From: Ifrita kowaldi
Taxonomy: Eukaryota; Chordata; Aves; Passeriformes; Cinclosomatidae
DNA length: 64,000 bases
Assembly (NCBI GenBank): GCA_013398055.1
Contig: VZRS01009635.1
Location: 124,001 to 188,000 of the forward strand
Direction: 5' to 3'
The position numbers and the translations under genes were made by a program. A model generated the notes under the pieces. That model searched no databases. It was not told the origin of the DNA and saw nothing but the letters and a program-made list of their open reading frames with translations. Shown piece by piece: positions 1 to 12,451 of the stretch (position 1 is its first letter; each line of letters starts with the position of its first letter).

Positions 1-588
1 GTGATTCTCCTTTTCTCACTTTGCTCTTGGGAGACCACAGCTGTAGTACTTCATCCAGCTCTGGAGCTCTACAGCAAAAGAAAGACATGGACCTGTCAAA
101 GTGGGTCCAGAGGGGGACTATGAAAATGGTCTAGGGCTGAAACAGCTCTCCTGTGAAAGAAGGCTGAAAGAGTTGGAATGTTCAGTCTGGAGATGAGAAG
201 GCTCCAGTGAGACCTTACTGTGGCCTTCTAATGCATAAAGGGGGCTTATAAAAAAGATGGAGAGAGACTTTGTACAAAGGCCTGGAATACTTGGAAAAGG
301 GGAAGTGATTTGAAACCTAAAGAGAGTAGATTTAGATCAAACATAAGGAGGAGATGTTTCACAATGCATGAGGTGAGGTACTCGAACAAGTCACCCAGAA
401 AAGTTGTGGTTGGCTCATCACTGGGAGTGTTCAAGGACAGGTTTGATGGGACTTTGAACAACCTGATCTACTGAAAGATGTCCCTGGTCATAGGCACTGG
501 GGTTGGAACTAGATATCTTTAAAGATCCCTTCCAACCTAAACCATAATTCTATGATTCCATTATCCTATGATTCTACAATTCTATGCC
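1..588 (+). mobile_element. CR1 LINE, 5'-truncated 3' end
   Basis: This is the end of a CR1 non-LTR retrotransposon in sense orientation, cut by the left edge of the window. It runs from the C-terminal part of ORF2 (a GACATGGACCTGT...GGGTCCAGAGG stretch near 85-115) through the conserved 3' region (AAGTTGTGG, then TCCCTGGTCATAGGCACTGG, then TTCCAACCTAAACCAT). It finishes in degenerate copies of the CR1 terminal octamer ATTCTATG at about 547-588. Many substitutions and short indels leave no usable frame, so it is an old dead copy. Family assignment is from recognised CR1 sequence; the subfamily is not decided. Confidence 0.93.
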
Positions 589-3500
589 ATATCTGGTGAA
601 GTTCACACTGAAAAACACACAGAACAAATGTGAGTAATCAGGAACTTAACCTGTAAAGTCTGCAACCTATCAGTCACATTTTGAAGTTTCTGATGACCCT
701 GGGCATGTGAAATGGCACCAGACATCTGTCATTACACAACTGAATAACATGGTGATATGCAGGTGCAGACACCTGTGTTGTAAACACAAACTTATGTATC
801 TCAGCCTGAAGATAAATGCTAATTTAAAAATTGGCAGTTTTAGCAATGAATATGAGCCAGACCAGTGAATGAAACCACTAGTACAGGTATTCTATGATTC
901 ATTTCTGAAACTGCAGAAAATGCTGTTCTTGTTTCATTACCACATTTATGTGTTCTTTTACTATATTCTTTAATACAGTTAAATCTATCCTTTAGTTCCC
1001 TCTTTTTCATGACTTCTTCCCTTCTTATTGTCACTTGCTATTTAGTGTCACGAACATTTTTTTTTTGCTTTTTTCCCCTGATATGTAGGGTTTTCTTTTC
1101 TTTTTAATTAAGCTTAGAAGACAAAAGACTCAGAAAAATAACATGTTTTCTGTTTTCCAGTTGTGTCTGGTTGTCCTCTCTCTTCCCTCATCTATTTTGT
1201 TTATAAGCTTCTCACAGCAGTAAAAAAATATTATTGCACCTGCACAGTGAGTAACATTTTTTTCTTGGTATTTAAACACTATATTATTTAGTATAAATTG
1301 TAGACTCTAGTATTTAGAATTATTTAATGTACTACATAATGTTAACAGGCATTTGAGGTAATACTTTAAAAAATAAACTATATTTTAATGTGCTATTCAA
1401 AATAGCTTTTTGTGCCAATTTTGACTTAAATATATATGCTCATAAATTGATAGTAAGCAATATGCAGAGGAGGAAAGTAAAACATTATAAAATGCATTGA
1501 CTGGAATTTTGATTCCAATTAATTCAATTTTCTTATTTATATTGAATTCTAGTGTATTTACTGTTTCTGATTTATATACCATAAGTCAGATCGGAGGTAA
1601 ATTTCATTCAAACAGTTACATGACTAACTTACTTCTGAAATTTTAAGCAAATATTGACAATGGTAGTTAGTCATCAGTCAAAAAAAATCCTTAGTTTTTT
1701 TCAAGGAAGATAACTCTTTTCCTCTGCTCAGACAAGGCATCATTAAGAAACCAACACAATTTCTATTTTTACTCGGTGCATATTATATTCTACAGAAGTG
1801 ATGTTATTTTTCACCTTGTTCAATTACTCTTTTATTACTTCATGCCATCTGTAAAATAGCTTTTGTTACTTTTCTGCCATGTTTTTCATCAAGCCATTTG
1901 GTAGGTTCACTTTTTCTGAGCTCAGAATTTCTAAGATTCGAATTGAAGATTTTGATCCACAGAAGATCAAAAATTTTAGGTGACATTAAAACACCTATCT
2001 TTCATATTAAGTGCTTACTTTCAGCATCTGCATGCTCAAAAGTTAATGTCCTGAGATTCTGGTAGGTATCTGAGTTTAAGTTCCGAAAGTAGTATGTTAA
2101 AGACCCTTAGGATCCCGTGCTCTACCATGACCACGTTAAACAGCTAAGACTGACAGTGTCCTCTAAGTCCCATTCACATTTACCATGTAAATATATTTCT
2201 TTTTCTAGGTTACCTCAAACTTGATCATGTTGCCACATATCCAGCCTCTGTTTCAAGTGCTACTACAGATTTACCTTTCACCAATTAACTGAGCCCTGTA
2301 TGGCTATTTTTAGAAGACATAAGCCATTTTCCAGACTCTATTTGCTGTATGGACTACATAGTCACCACCAATAGTAAGAGATTTCATAGCTATCTGACAC
2401 ACAGCATCTACCATACAGATGCATAAATGCTGGTTGTACATGTTTTAATGTTTTACCTTTTGTATATCCTGTAGTTAAAACGTTGCTGGTTTTTGATTTA
2501 CATCTATTAAAACTTAGCAAATTCGATAATAATATGCAGCAGAGGTGATTATTAATTCAATTAATGAAATTATTGTACGCTATATACACTATATAAGAGA
2601 TTCTAAACAATTTAAAGCACTTAGAAATATATTGATCTCTTAGGTCACCTGCACCAGAGTATACCTAGGTAAATATAACATTTCATGGTATTTAGGACAT
2701 TGAAAACAAAGTATTGGTATATGGTATTGCTTCTGTTTCCTGTACTTGTTGCCTGTTCTCACATCTGCTGTTCAGCAGGTTGTTCTCTTTGTTGCATTTT
2801 GGGGAAAGAGGGTTGGAGAATGATATTAAAATTAAGGAATTAATACCAGTGAAAATATCCCAGTGGATTAAATAATCCATCTTTATTCCATGGTAATACT
2901 ACTGCCTATGCTTTCTTTTACCAATGCATTTATCAACTGCAATTTCTGAACCTTGTTCTGTCACCAGAATCAATAAATCATCCTGTTTGTGCATCTGGGA
3001 TTGTTATGGGACCAGACTTACCATGTAGACATGCTGTTTGTGCATCTAGTACATTGCCAGACTTATAGTATCAATTTGGTTACTCTAAAATATTTTCTGT
3101 GAAGGTCTCCCAGGGATTCAGACAGAGAGATAATGTACCTACCAACATGGGGAAGCCTAGTGGCCCCCAGGCCTGCTGCATTTGCAGCTAAGCCAGAAAG
3201 CAAGGAGGTCTCCCTTTCCTAAATTTTTCCATGACAGTAGACCATCCTCTTTAACACTGAGATGTGGGTGCAAAGTATTTTCCTCTTTTGTGTTTCTTCA
3301 AGAATTCAAGGATAATTTCAGATTAGAAATTCGTCATTATCAGCATTGATACTGCCCAAGGGACAAAATGTAAGATGTTATGCCTTAAAGGAAACATAAA
3401 ATGTTTAAAGGATATTGGTAATGTCAGGATGGATGATAATTTTATGCACCAGACAGGTGCACAATGTAAAATAAAAAGGTATAAGAACAGTTCAAGTTGA

Positions 3501-6183
3501 GAGCACACAGTTAGAGGGAAAAGGCTTTCACAGAATGAATAACAGGCTTTCACAATGGTTTCACAATCCTGCTGAGCAAGAAGATGATTTAAAGATACTG
3601 AAATCACTTAGGAAAGGAGAGACTACTTACCTTGAAGTTTGGCTTTTGTGAGGATCCCCTACCTAATCTAGAGTCCCACAGAATGAAAAATTTGGAAGTT
3701 GTCAAACCTTTGGTTCTCTACAAAGCGTTGATGGGAACTCACATCAACATTCAAATACAGCTGTCAGGCTTAGGGAGTGGAGGGACATGAATCAGCAAAC
3801 CTAAAACACAGTTTTCAATTCTAACTTTAACCACAGGTCAATACACAGTGCTATCTCAGCATGATATTTTCCAAAACAGCATAGGCTCTTCTTTAAAGCT
3901 ACTTTTATTGTGATGAAGGTTACTGGAGAGCTAAACTGTAAAAGATTGCTCTAAATTAAAAAGTATAACTGTAAAAACTGCTGCATAAAGACAGAGAAAC
4001 AATTAAATGTTAATATTATGGAAATAAAATAGTTTCACATATGTATATAAATAAGCTGTAAACCAGAATAACGTCTTGTTTTCTCTCTTTAAATATATGA
4101 TAGGTACACACACTACTTACAACGGTGCAAATGCTTATATCTGAATTGAAAAAAGCCGCTTCAACATGCATTTTGAGTTCTTTAACTTCAGCATGATAAT
4201 CTTCCCTTTAAAGGGCTGTTCTTTATAATGCTGTCTGGTAAAAAAAATGCAAATGTTGAAATAAAATTGAGTGTCTTGAGGCAGGCAGAGATCCAAATCA
4301 GGCCATTCTGCTCCTGCTAAGTGACTCCTGTGGTATTCTGCTAGCTTTGTGTTTGAAACAGACTGTTTCGGTCTGGGAGATGGAAACAGAAAACAGCTCA
4401 GACATTTTCTTTTAGAGATAATGGTGCCAGGGAAAGAAAGTCAATGAATGGCAGTAAAAACTGTACATGGATTTGCTCATAAGGTTTTGTACACTGTAAG
4501 CTGAAACACTAAAGTGACTGCTGAGGTTTTGTATAAGCACCCTTATTGAGAAGGGATTTGAGGCTTAGCAGAAATCCTGGAAGGTTATTAAGATAGAGAT
4601 CAGCTGCTGCACAGAATACAGAATCCTGGAAAAATCCACAGCATCATCTTGATTTTCTAGGATCTGGCTCACATCACAAATGCTTTGAGCACTGTCATTC
4701 TGTGAACTGAATACCTGGTGTCAGGAAAATGGCCTTGAAGAAACAAATACTCACGGAGTCAGAATGAAGATGAATGTGAAACAGGAATAGAAAAATGTGA
4801 AATAGTAAGAAAGTCAATATACAAATGCATGCATCTAATTTTGACTACTTTAAATAAATTGCAGCAAACTTTGGGATTACCTGAAGGTAAGACTGATAAA
4901 TCCTAAGAAGTGTAGGAATAATTTTTCCCTGTCAGGTATCTTTAACATTTAACTTCAGCACTACTGGGGTATTTCTTTAAGCTCCTTATGGCTGTACACA
5001 GCTGTACAACATTGTTTTTGATAACAGACTTGCATGTCAAAAAAAATGTTTGGACTGTAATTCCTTAGACTAGCAGATAAAACTTAATATGTCTTTGCCA
5101 TGGGCTGATACCTTGGCTGTGTTGGACACCTTGTTCTCTGCAGAGAAAAGAACAAGCAAAATTTGGCTTTCCTGGCTTCTGGAAGTAGTTCAGATGTTTG
5201 CAATTTGTGAGTTTCTGGGACCAGGCTAGATTAGATCACTGTTATTTGATACTGGCAGCATATCTGTGATTGCTAGCTCAGGATACTGTGTTCTGACCAG
5301 AATTCTCCTTAGGGGAGAAAAGCTAGGAAAAAAAAAGGGAAATACATTTTTTTTTTGTCTTCTCTCCCTCTTCAGTTACTTGTTCAAATCAGACTGCACA
5401 TGAATTTATATAAAGGTCATGTGGTTTCTCATCTTCTAATAGTTTCTTTTAAAAAACCCAAATAAAACCAAACACAAAAAAAGAAAACTGACCCCAAGAA
5501 AGCAAACAAACAAAACTACAATAAAAACAACCAAGAGATTCTGACTTCCTTTAATTAAAAATAAAGACAATCAAACTATTGAAACCATTTGTTCAAACCT
5601 ACGTCCTGTCAAAAGAATTGGTTTTATTGGTAAAAAATAAAATAGCTACACTGAAAACTTTCCCTGATTTAGTCAGAAAATAAATAACCAAAGATATTAC
5701 CTTCAGCTTTGGTTGAATTTATATTTGTATTAACTATATATACACAGAATTTTTTTGCAGCTTTCAAAATGAGTAGGCTGAAGATTGCAGCACAAGTAAT
5801 TCAAGTAATTGTTATCTAGGTGGGCTCCTTACATATCCAGACTGTGGTATCTCTATGCTATTACTCATTTCCTATCTTTTCTGGGTGAGGTTGCTTTTAT
5901 TTTTTTTTTCATGTTTCCTCTTTTCTTCTCCTCAGTATTCCAGAGATACATAGGTCTGTGAATCCAAATTAGCCAATGGTTTAGCCTATCCAGCACAACC
6001 TACTATTTGACAAGCACAAAAATACATCCACCCACATACGAAAACTGGGGTTTGTAGAAACTTGAGTCTCTCCTAAATGTGATCAAAGAGATTCATGGTG
6101 TTATTTCTACACTTGGTAGTGTTTTAAAACCTTTTGAGTTAAAATTGGAGAGAGTTTAAGAGAGCGAACATTGAATAAGCAGT
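589..6183. other. AT-rich non-coding stretch, no gene seen
   Basis: No coding region or clear transposon is visible in this 5.6-kb stretch. It contains a degraded direct repeat sharing a CTGTTTGTGCATCT core at 2983 and 3034 (51 bp apart), a pyrimidine run at about 5346-5375, and an A/C-rich low-complexity tract at about 5450-5532. Open frames are short and overlap on both strands, as expected by chance in AT-rich DNA. Confidence 0.6.
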
Positions 6184-6768
6184 TGTATTTGGTCTGGCTG
6201 AGATAATATTCCTCACAGCAGCCCTCACAGTGCTGTGCTTTGCATTAATAGCTAGAAAGGAGCTAATAAGATACCAGTGTTTTTGGAACTGCTGGGCAGT
6301 GCTCAGCAGCATCACGGCTATCTCTCCAACATTCCCCCCTTACCAGTAGGTTGGGTGTGGACAAGATTTTGGGAGGGTGTGTAGACAGTACAGTTGAGTC
6401 AAACTGACCGAAGGGATGTTCCATTCCATATGATATCTGCTCAGACATAAAAGCTAAGAGAAAGAAGTAGGAAGGGTAGGAGTACTCATCATTTATGTTT
6501 ATCTTCTGGAGAACCACTCTGTATACTGAAGCCTTACCTCCTGAGGAGCAGACTGACACCACCTGTTGATGGGAGGTAGAAAGTAAATCTATTGTTTTCC
6601 TTTGTTTCTGCACATGCAAACTTTGCTTCCACTTTATTAAACTGCCTTTACTTTGACCCATGATTTTTTTTCATCTTATTTCTTCCATCCTGTCCTGCTG
6701 AGGAGGGGCATGATAGAGCAGCTTGGTAGACACCTGGCATCCAGCTAAAGTCAACCCACCAGAGACAT
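6184..6768 (-). mobile_element. ERV solo LTR (bird ERVL-like family), reversed
   Basis: Read on the minus strand this is a whole long terminal repeat of about 585 bp. It opens near 6768 with a GGTGGGTTGACTTTAGCTGG segment typical of a common bird LTR family. It carries TTTAATAAAGTGG (polyadenylation-type AATAAA) at about 6628-6640 and a segment resembling CAAACTGACC-AAGGGATATTCC around 6398-6425. It ends near 6184 with a CCAGCCAGACC-type 3' end. No internal retroviral sequence is attached, so it looks like a solo LTR. The 132-codon minus-strand frame at 6263-6661 lies wholly inside it and is not a gene. Exact ends are uncertain because I see no clean target-site duplication. Confidence 0.8.
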
Positions 6769-8340
6769 GTTTTATAATAAAAATAAGAGTATAAATGAAA
6801 CATCACACACACCTTTCATCTTCTCCAGCTGCTGTTGCCACTGAAGCTTCTGTCATTCTGGAGACAGCAGGAGAGATTGGGACAGGGAGACAGAGATGGC
6901 AGCAATCAGAAAAAATGCACTATTGCAATGACCATGCAGAAGCACCCTTAAGACCTTCAGTATCAAACTGTGTTACTTCAGCTTTGGTAACAAAAGGATG
7001 TTTTAAGCACTTGACAGATCTTTCCTTTTATAGATTTTAATCTCACTGTCTTTTTGAAAAAAGCTGTTGGAAGAAAAAGTGCAATAAAAAAGCGTGTATT
7101 CACTTCTACTTTTCATTGTTGGAACTCCTAAATGCTGGGGACTCCACTGTGTTTAGCATTTCCCAGAAATATAATAAAAGATAGCTGCTGCCACAAAGAC
7201 ATTTATAGTCTGAACTATAAGGCACAACAGCCCCGGAATTGGCAAAGGTGTATGAACTCATTTTAAGGTAAGTTGCTTTGTCCACGGTGTCTGGGTGTAA
7301 TGAACCATCAAGCAGTGTTCAGCACACACTGCATTCAGAAATCCAGAAGGTGTTCAACATCATCACTGGCATTTCTATATTGCATTGCCTTTGACAGCAG
7401 ATTGATGATGGTGGTGGAATCACTGTGGCAGCAGAAGTGCTTCTCTGTTTTTTATCCAACCCTTATCCTCAGCCCAGCTTTGCATCTGATATCACTTTCA
7501 TCTCCTAGGTAAATGTGTACAATCCAGTACTGTGTACCTCAGCAGAGTGGGGTAGATGAGGCAGGAAGATGATATGTGGGAGCAGCAGGTGGACTTTCCA
7601 TCCGTTCTCCTTGGTGAAGTCAGGGAATAGGCCACTGTTGTCAGGCACAGCCAGGGACTGAGAAAGGCCAAATGTGAGGAAGGAATAGGCTTCCTTGAAG
7701 TTTGGCTGTGGACTAGCTGCATGTTCTCAAGTAATTAATCAGGTAATTAATCATTGGTAATATTGCGGTGATTGGCAGGATGAGTTTGACTCAAAGTTAG
7801 ATCATTCTCAGCATGAAGCCATGCTTTGAGTATTTAGTCCTACCTTGCTGACAGCTTAGTCAACTTTGTATCACACGCAGAGTACACATGTGCTCCAGTT
7901 CCGTCCTCCCGTATGAGGAGTGATATTTTGTCTGATTTTCCTTGGTAAAAGCGTCACATTTGCTGGTTTTAAACTAAGATTTTTCTCAAGAAGTTCAGAC
8001 AATTTTGGATTGTTCCATACTGATGTCTTTTTCTGCCAGTGACAAATTTTCTGCGACAAATGAGCTTTGTGTCATGCATTTTCCAATGACTATTAAATGT
8101 TGATGTTCATCCTGGATCATAGTATAAATTGAACAAGATAAAAATGCATTTACACTATCTTTTAAATTTGGAACTGTAGTTTAGTTTTTGCATAAATCCA
8201 TTTGTGATTCCTGTATGTTCAGCTTGCAGAGTGGTTTTGTTGCAAGCTAAGTGTATTCCTTTTTAGAGGAAACAGCCTGTCAGTCCTTTTCAGCTGTATC
8301 CCATGGTTTAATCCCTAATAGGGACATATATGTTTTTATT
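6769..8340. other. Non-coding stretch, no gene seen
   Basis: I see no recognisable gene or transposon here. Open frames at 7273-7512 (plus) and 7498-7722 (minus) are short, lack splice context and resemble no protein I know. Confidence 0.5.
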
Positions 8341-8800
8341 CCCTCCTGGCAGGTATTTGTACAGATTTCTAAGATCTCCCTGAGTCTTCTCTTCTCGATG
8401 CTGAACAGCCCCACTCTTTCAGCCTGGCTCCTCCTGTCAGATGCCCCAGGTGCTTTATCATCCTTGTAGCCCTTAGATACACACGCTTCAGTTTTCCCAT
8501 GCCATTCCCATACTAGGGAGCCCAGCACTGAAACTAGCAGTCCAGATGTGCCTCCTTGGGGCTGAGCGGAGGGGAAGGAACACTTTTCTCAGTCTGCAGG
8601 GAGCACTGTGCCTGTGGTAGCCCAGGAGGCATTTGGCTGTCTTTCCCAGGAAGGCACATTTCTGGCTTGTGTTCAACATATCGTCCGCCAACACGCACAG
8701 GTTCCTCTCTGCAGAGTTCTTTTCCAGACAGCTCCAGCTTTTGCTGGAGCAAGATGTTATTCTTCCTCAGGGGCAGGACATGACATTTCCTTTTGCAATC
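8341..8800 (-). mobile_element. CR1 LINE fragment, reversed
   Basis: Read from 8800 down to 8341 this matches the C-terminal part of CR1 ORF2. On the plus strand it shows the reversed landmarks CAGGTATTTGTACAG, CTCCCTGAGTCTTCTCTTC, GAACAGCCCCACTCTTTCAG, GGAGCCCAGCACTGAAAC and GCTGAGCGGAGGGGAAGG, then a GGCACATTTCTGGCTTGTGTT segment and CAGGTTCCTCTCTGCAGAG. Both the CR1 3' end and the reverse-transcriptase core are missing. It is diverged and has no intact frame; the overlapping small frames on both strands here are shadows of the old ORF2. Confidence 0.9.
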
Positions 8801-10155
8801 ATTATGGCATCATTATTAATTTCTGTGTAAAATTCTGTGTAACTAGTGATGTTTCAGAATAATTTTTATACTAACCAGTCTTAAGTTTCTTTACTTTGTT
8901 TTACTCTTCACTAGATTAAAGAGTTTTTATTCACTCATAATAACATTTACCATACTGATTATTTAATATAGGTTTTCAGATTGATGTTTTCCTAAAGAGA
9001 AATTATCAATACCTTTTGATTTAACTGTAAGTTTTCTTTATGGTAATATCACAGCACTTTCTTTGGAATGTGCAGAAGTAAATCCTTTAGGCATGAAAAA
9101 AACCACATTTTTTATCTCTAGTAACTTCTATAGATTATAAACTATTTTTACATACATTTTAAGGTATATTTCCCAGAATTATTGTTATCCCTGAAAATAT
9201 ACAGCATGGCTTTCTAATTTTTAGCCTTTTTTTTAATACAGTATTTAAAAAAACATATATACATACCTAGCAGCATTATTGTGCAGTTTACAAGCCTGGT
9301 ACCCTGAGGTAGTATATTAACACTTGGTTTGAACACATATTGAGCTTTTCCTTTTCTTTGTAGTTTAAGTGCAAGTGTTCTACAGTCTTAACTTCACCAA
9401 GTTTTTGTCATCTTTCCTGAGAGCTACCTAGGGCTGCTTTTTTTATTCCTCAGGGAAAGGGAATTACTGCCAACAGTTTTTCTTTTCTTATCTTGACCTG
9501 GTGGCTGAGTGGCTTCTGTGATGTTGTCTGGTGCCTTTCATCTGCTCTCCTGCTGTGTGAGCAATGCTGAGGCTTGGCTGCAGCGTTTCTCCCCAGTCGG
9601 TTGCTTCTGTTCTTTTAGCTGAGTGAGGATAATTACTTCACTGGGATACAGTCAGCTCCCACTGAAGTCAAGGGAGCTAGTAGAATCTCAAATAGCTAAT
9701 AGAAAAACTGCTTTGTTTCATGTGGGGTTAAATACGATGAAGTTAGTTCAGTGTGATATCGATTTCAAATCACAGTGCTATGACCAAGCTCAGCTTCTGT
9801 GGTAGAATTCTTATTTTATTTGGACAGGATATTCCTAAGATTGCATTTTCTGATAGTACTACAGTTTGATATAAAAAATTATTATTTAAAAAATAATAGT
9901 GGAAACACCCCCCACCCCCACCCCTTTTTTTTTCTTTTACAGATTTCTAGTTGGGACTGTCATAATATCATTTCATTCAGCTTTTTCAAACTTCTCTGCT
10001 GAAACTAATAATCCTGACAGCATTAAAATTTTAACATAATGTAAACAGCATAAATATATGACACCTGTCAATGTACTTTTTCCTCAATTCTTTTCTGCAT
10101 GTGAAGACTAGGAATTGTGTCCAAATAGAATTGCATTTAAATTGAAGAAATATTT
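8801..10155. other. Non-coding stretch, no gene seen
   Basis: AT-rich sequence with no recognised gene. A C-rich then T-rich low-complexity run lies at about 9905-9938 and ends in a splice-acceptor-like TTTTACAG near 9940, but no matching donor closes an open frame. Confidence 0.5.
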
Positions 10156-10568
10156 AAGATCATCAGGTTAACCCAGCACTGCCACTGCCACCACTAAACC
10201 ATGTCCCTAAGTGCCACATCCATCCTTCTTTGTAATACCTCCAGGGATGGTGACCCCACCCACCATTTTCTGGGCTGCCTGTTCCAATGCTTGACAACGC
10301 TTTTGATGAAGAAATTTTCCCTAACATCCAGCCTAAACCTTCCCTGGTGCAACCGAAGGCCATTTCTTCTTGTCTTGCCACTTGTTACTTGGGGGAAGAG
10401 CCTGACCCCCATCTCTCAACAGTCTCCTTTCAGGTAATGGTAGTGAGTAACAAGGTTCACCTGAGACTTCTTTTCTCCAGACTGAACAACTCCAGTTCTC
10501 CCAGCCACTCCTTATAAGACCCTTCACCAGCTTTGTTGCTTTTGTTTGGACATGCTCCAGCACCTCAA
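10156..10568 (-). mobile_element. CR1 LINE 3' region, reversed (copy a)
   Basis: A fairly well-preserved CR1 3' end in antisense. Plus-strand landmarks in order are AAGATCATCAGG (3' terminus), ACCACTAAACCATGTCCC, AGTGCCACATCC, CTCCAGGGATGGTGACCCC, GGGCTGCCTGTTCCAATGC, AAGAAATTTTCCCTAACATC and CTCCTTATAAGACCCTTCACC. Minus-strand frames at 10163-10602 preserve recognisable CR1 ORF2 C-terminal protein in two frames, showing a frameshift. The part 10262-10490 recurs base for base at 12015-12243. The right edge at 10568-10570 is where the CR1 meets the duplicated unique block. Confidence 0.94.
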
Positions 10569-10569
10569 A

Positions 10570-11891
10570 ACCTGATATAACATTATTTATAGTTTGTCCC
10601 AAAAACGATATTTACATTAAAGCCCAGTTACTGTAAGTAAAAATAGATTTAGAAGGAAAAGGAACCCAGAAGCAGTACATTTTAGTCATTGTTAGAGCCA
10701 TATCTATAACTGTATAAATCATTATTTTAATGCCTGAGAAAAATGCAGCCAGATGGTGCCTTTCATATGCCAAGTTAAGACCAGAAGCAATATTTGACCA
10801 GTACCCTTTGAACTCAGCGTTAAAGTGAAAGTTTAGCTGTGAACCTCTGACACAGCTAGTACTACATCATAAAATTGCTGTAATATGTTTGTTGAATTTA
10901 ATGTAATGTGGCACTAAACTGGCAAAAAATGACCTTGTTCAGTAGGCAGTAGATTTGATTTAATCTATGAGACAATGACAGAGAAGCGGATGCAAACATT
11001 AGAAATCCTTTTATTTATTTTAGTCCCTGTGAAAGATGAATTTTACTGTAGAATCAGAAAGTACACATGAAAGCACCTCAAGGAATGGGGGATGTCTCAT
11101 CTACTGGCTGCATTAGGGCCTACCATCCCCTTTTCACGCTCTGTGCATCAGCCAGAAGAGCAATATTCAGAGCCATTAGAATGATCAATAATGGCAGGGA
11201 AAGTCACTTCCTATTAACATTTGCCTCACCATACTTAGGTTTCTTGTGCCTGTAAATAGTTCTCTTCCTACTGACAAGTTGGTTTGGCATGAATAGTTTC
11301 AGGGAATCTTAGCTTTGCCAGCATGACTTCTTCTAAAGTTAAATGCTTTCAACTGAACACTTTCTTTTTTTTTCAGCTCACTCATTGACTGCCTTTGCCT
11401 TATTTTTTTTCCTTCTAATTCCCTTGATTTTTTTCTTTATCTCCTAGAAGTGTATAATTTTTTAAGTAAACATTTGAGACATTTTCTTCTGTTACACTAA
11501 CACCACTTCAGCCGATACTGCGGGTCATGTGAAAAAGTTTCTGTAATCTAACATATTGCACTTACTTAGAGGCAAATAAAAATAAGTACATTTCTCACTG
11601 TGATACCCAATATGAGTTGACTAAAAATTAGGTGCCTTGTTCTGTGTTGATATATATAATACTGAGTAAGACACCAACATTGTCTATACTTGCTGGTGAA
11701 GAATCATTCTTTTGAGAAAGGGTTCATTGCAAAACCCAGTGTGCAACAGAAATGCTTCAACTGTCAATAGAAAATGTTAAACATGCTAAACAAACTAAAG
11801 CCATGCTTGTGTGATATTCCTCTCAGTAACCATATATACAGAAAATAGTAGACCTGTAGGTATCTCTTCTATGTTAGGTCAAAAGCTCAAA
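10570..11891. repeat. 1,322-bp block, copy 1 of an exact duplication
   Basis: This non-CR1 block begins ACCTGATATAACATT and ends TCAAAAGCTCAAA just before a single N. It is repeated at a constant offset of 1,882 bases at 12452-13773. Wherever I compared the two copies (start, middle, end, and the shared 62-codon frame at 11067 and 12949) they are identical. It holds no recognised gene. Exact identity, N junctions and CR1 boundaries point to an assembly false duplication rather than a genuine tandem repeat. Confidence 0.9.
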
Positions 11892-11892
11892 N
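11892..11892. other. Single-N assembly gap placeholder
   Basis: One N stands between the end of block copy 1 and a CR1 3' fragment. It marks a join of unknown true length. Confidence 0.85.
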
Positions 11893-12013
11893 ACTATTTC
11901 AGTGGGAAGGGGCCTACAGTGATCTTCAGTTCAACAGCCTGACCAGTTTAGGATTGACTAAAACTTAAAGCATATTGTTAAGGAGGTTTTCCAAATGCCT
12001 TTTAAACACTGAC
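11893..12013 (-). mobile_element. CR1 LINE 3' fragment, reversed (copy b)
   Basis: A different CR1 subfamily from copy a. Plus-strand landmarks are GTGGGAAGGGGCCTACAGTG, CAGCCTGACCAGTTTAGG and TCCAAATGCCTTTTAAACAC. It stops at the N at 12014 in the middle of the element. It probably belongs with the CR1 segment now placed at 14250-14480, which is of the same subfamily and continues upstream into ORF2. Confidence 0.8.
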
Positions 12014-12014
12014 N
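12014..12014. other. Single-N assembly gap placeholder
   Basis: One N joins the 3' piece of CR1 copy b to a verbatim piece of CR1 copy a. Confidence 0.85.
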
Positions 12015-12243
12015 ACCATTTTCTGGGCTGCCTGTTCCAATGCTTGACAACGCTTTTGATGAAGAAATTTTCCCTAACATCCAGCCTAAACCTTCCCTGG
12101 TGCAACCGAAGGCCATTTCTTCTTGTCTTGCCACTTGTTACTTGGGGGAAGAGCCTGACCCCCATCTCTCAACAGTCTCCTTTCAGGTAATGGTAGTGAG
12201 TAACAAGGTTCACCTGAGACTTCTTTTCTCCAGACTGAACAAC
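12015..12243 (-). mobile_element. CR1 piece identical to 10262-10490
   Basis: This 229-bp piece repeats part of CR1 copy a exactly at offset 1,753 and is flanked by Ns on both sides. Because neither flank of copy a travels with it, it is most simply a contig fragment misplaced or reused during scaffolding. Confidence 0.88.
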
Positions 12244-12244
12244 N
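12244..12244. other. Single-N assembly gap placeholder
   Basis: One N joins the copied CR1 piece to a second copied CR1 piece. Confidence 0.85.
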
Positions 12245-12450
12245 TCTAAGCCTTCTCTGGTAAATCTTTGAACTCTTCACACACATCTTGTCACTGGGTT
12301 CCGGGGAGAAGAAAACACATCCCTCTCCCCTTCCTCTCCTCAGGAAGCTGTAGAGAGCAATGAGGTCACCCCCTCAGCCTTCTCTTCAAACTAAACAACC
12401 ACAGATTCCTCAGCTCTCCTCATAGGACATTCCTTCCAGCCCTTTCACCA
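12245..12450 (-). mobile_element. CR1 piece, mostly identical to 14250-14433
   Basis: From 12267 to 12450 this repeats 14250-14433 (184 bp, offset 1,983) without a visible difference. It is CR1 ORF2 C-terminal sequence in antisense, with plus-strand landmarks CTCCTCAGGAAGCTGTAGAG, AGGTCACCCCCTCAGCC and TCCTCATAGGACATTCC. The first 22 bases (12245-12266) are not shared. Ns bound both ends. Confidence 0.85.
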
Positions 12451-12451
12451 N
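12451..12451. other. Single-N assembly gap placeholder
   Basis: One N joins the CR1 piece to the second copy of the 1,322-bp block. Confidence 0.85.

Noticed and set aside
1144..1246. Exon-like stretch between TGTTTTCTGTTTTCCAG and ACA|GTGAGT
   Set aside because: Open for only about 30 codons with an odd hydrophobic product, and no partner exon is nearby.
6263..6661. 132-codon minus-strand open frame
   Set aside because: It lies wholly inside the reversed LTR and spans its polyadenylation-signal region.
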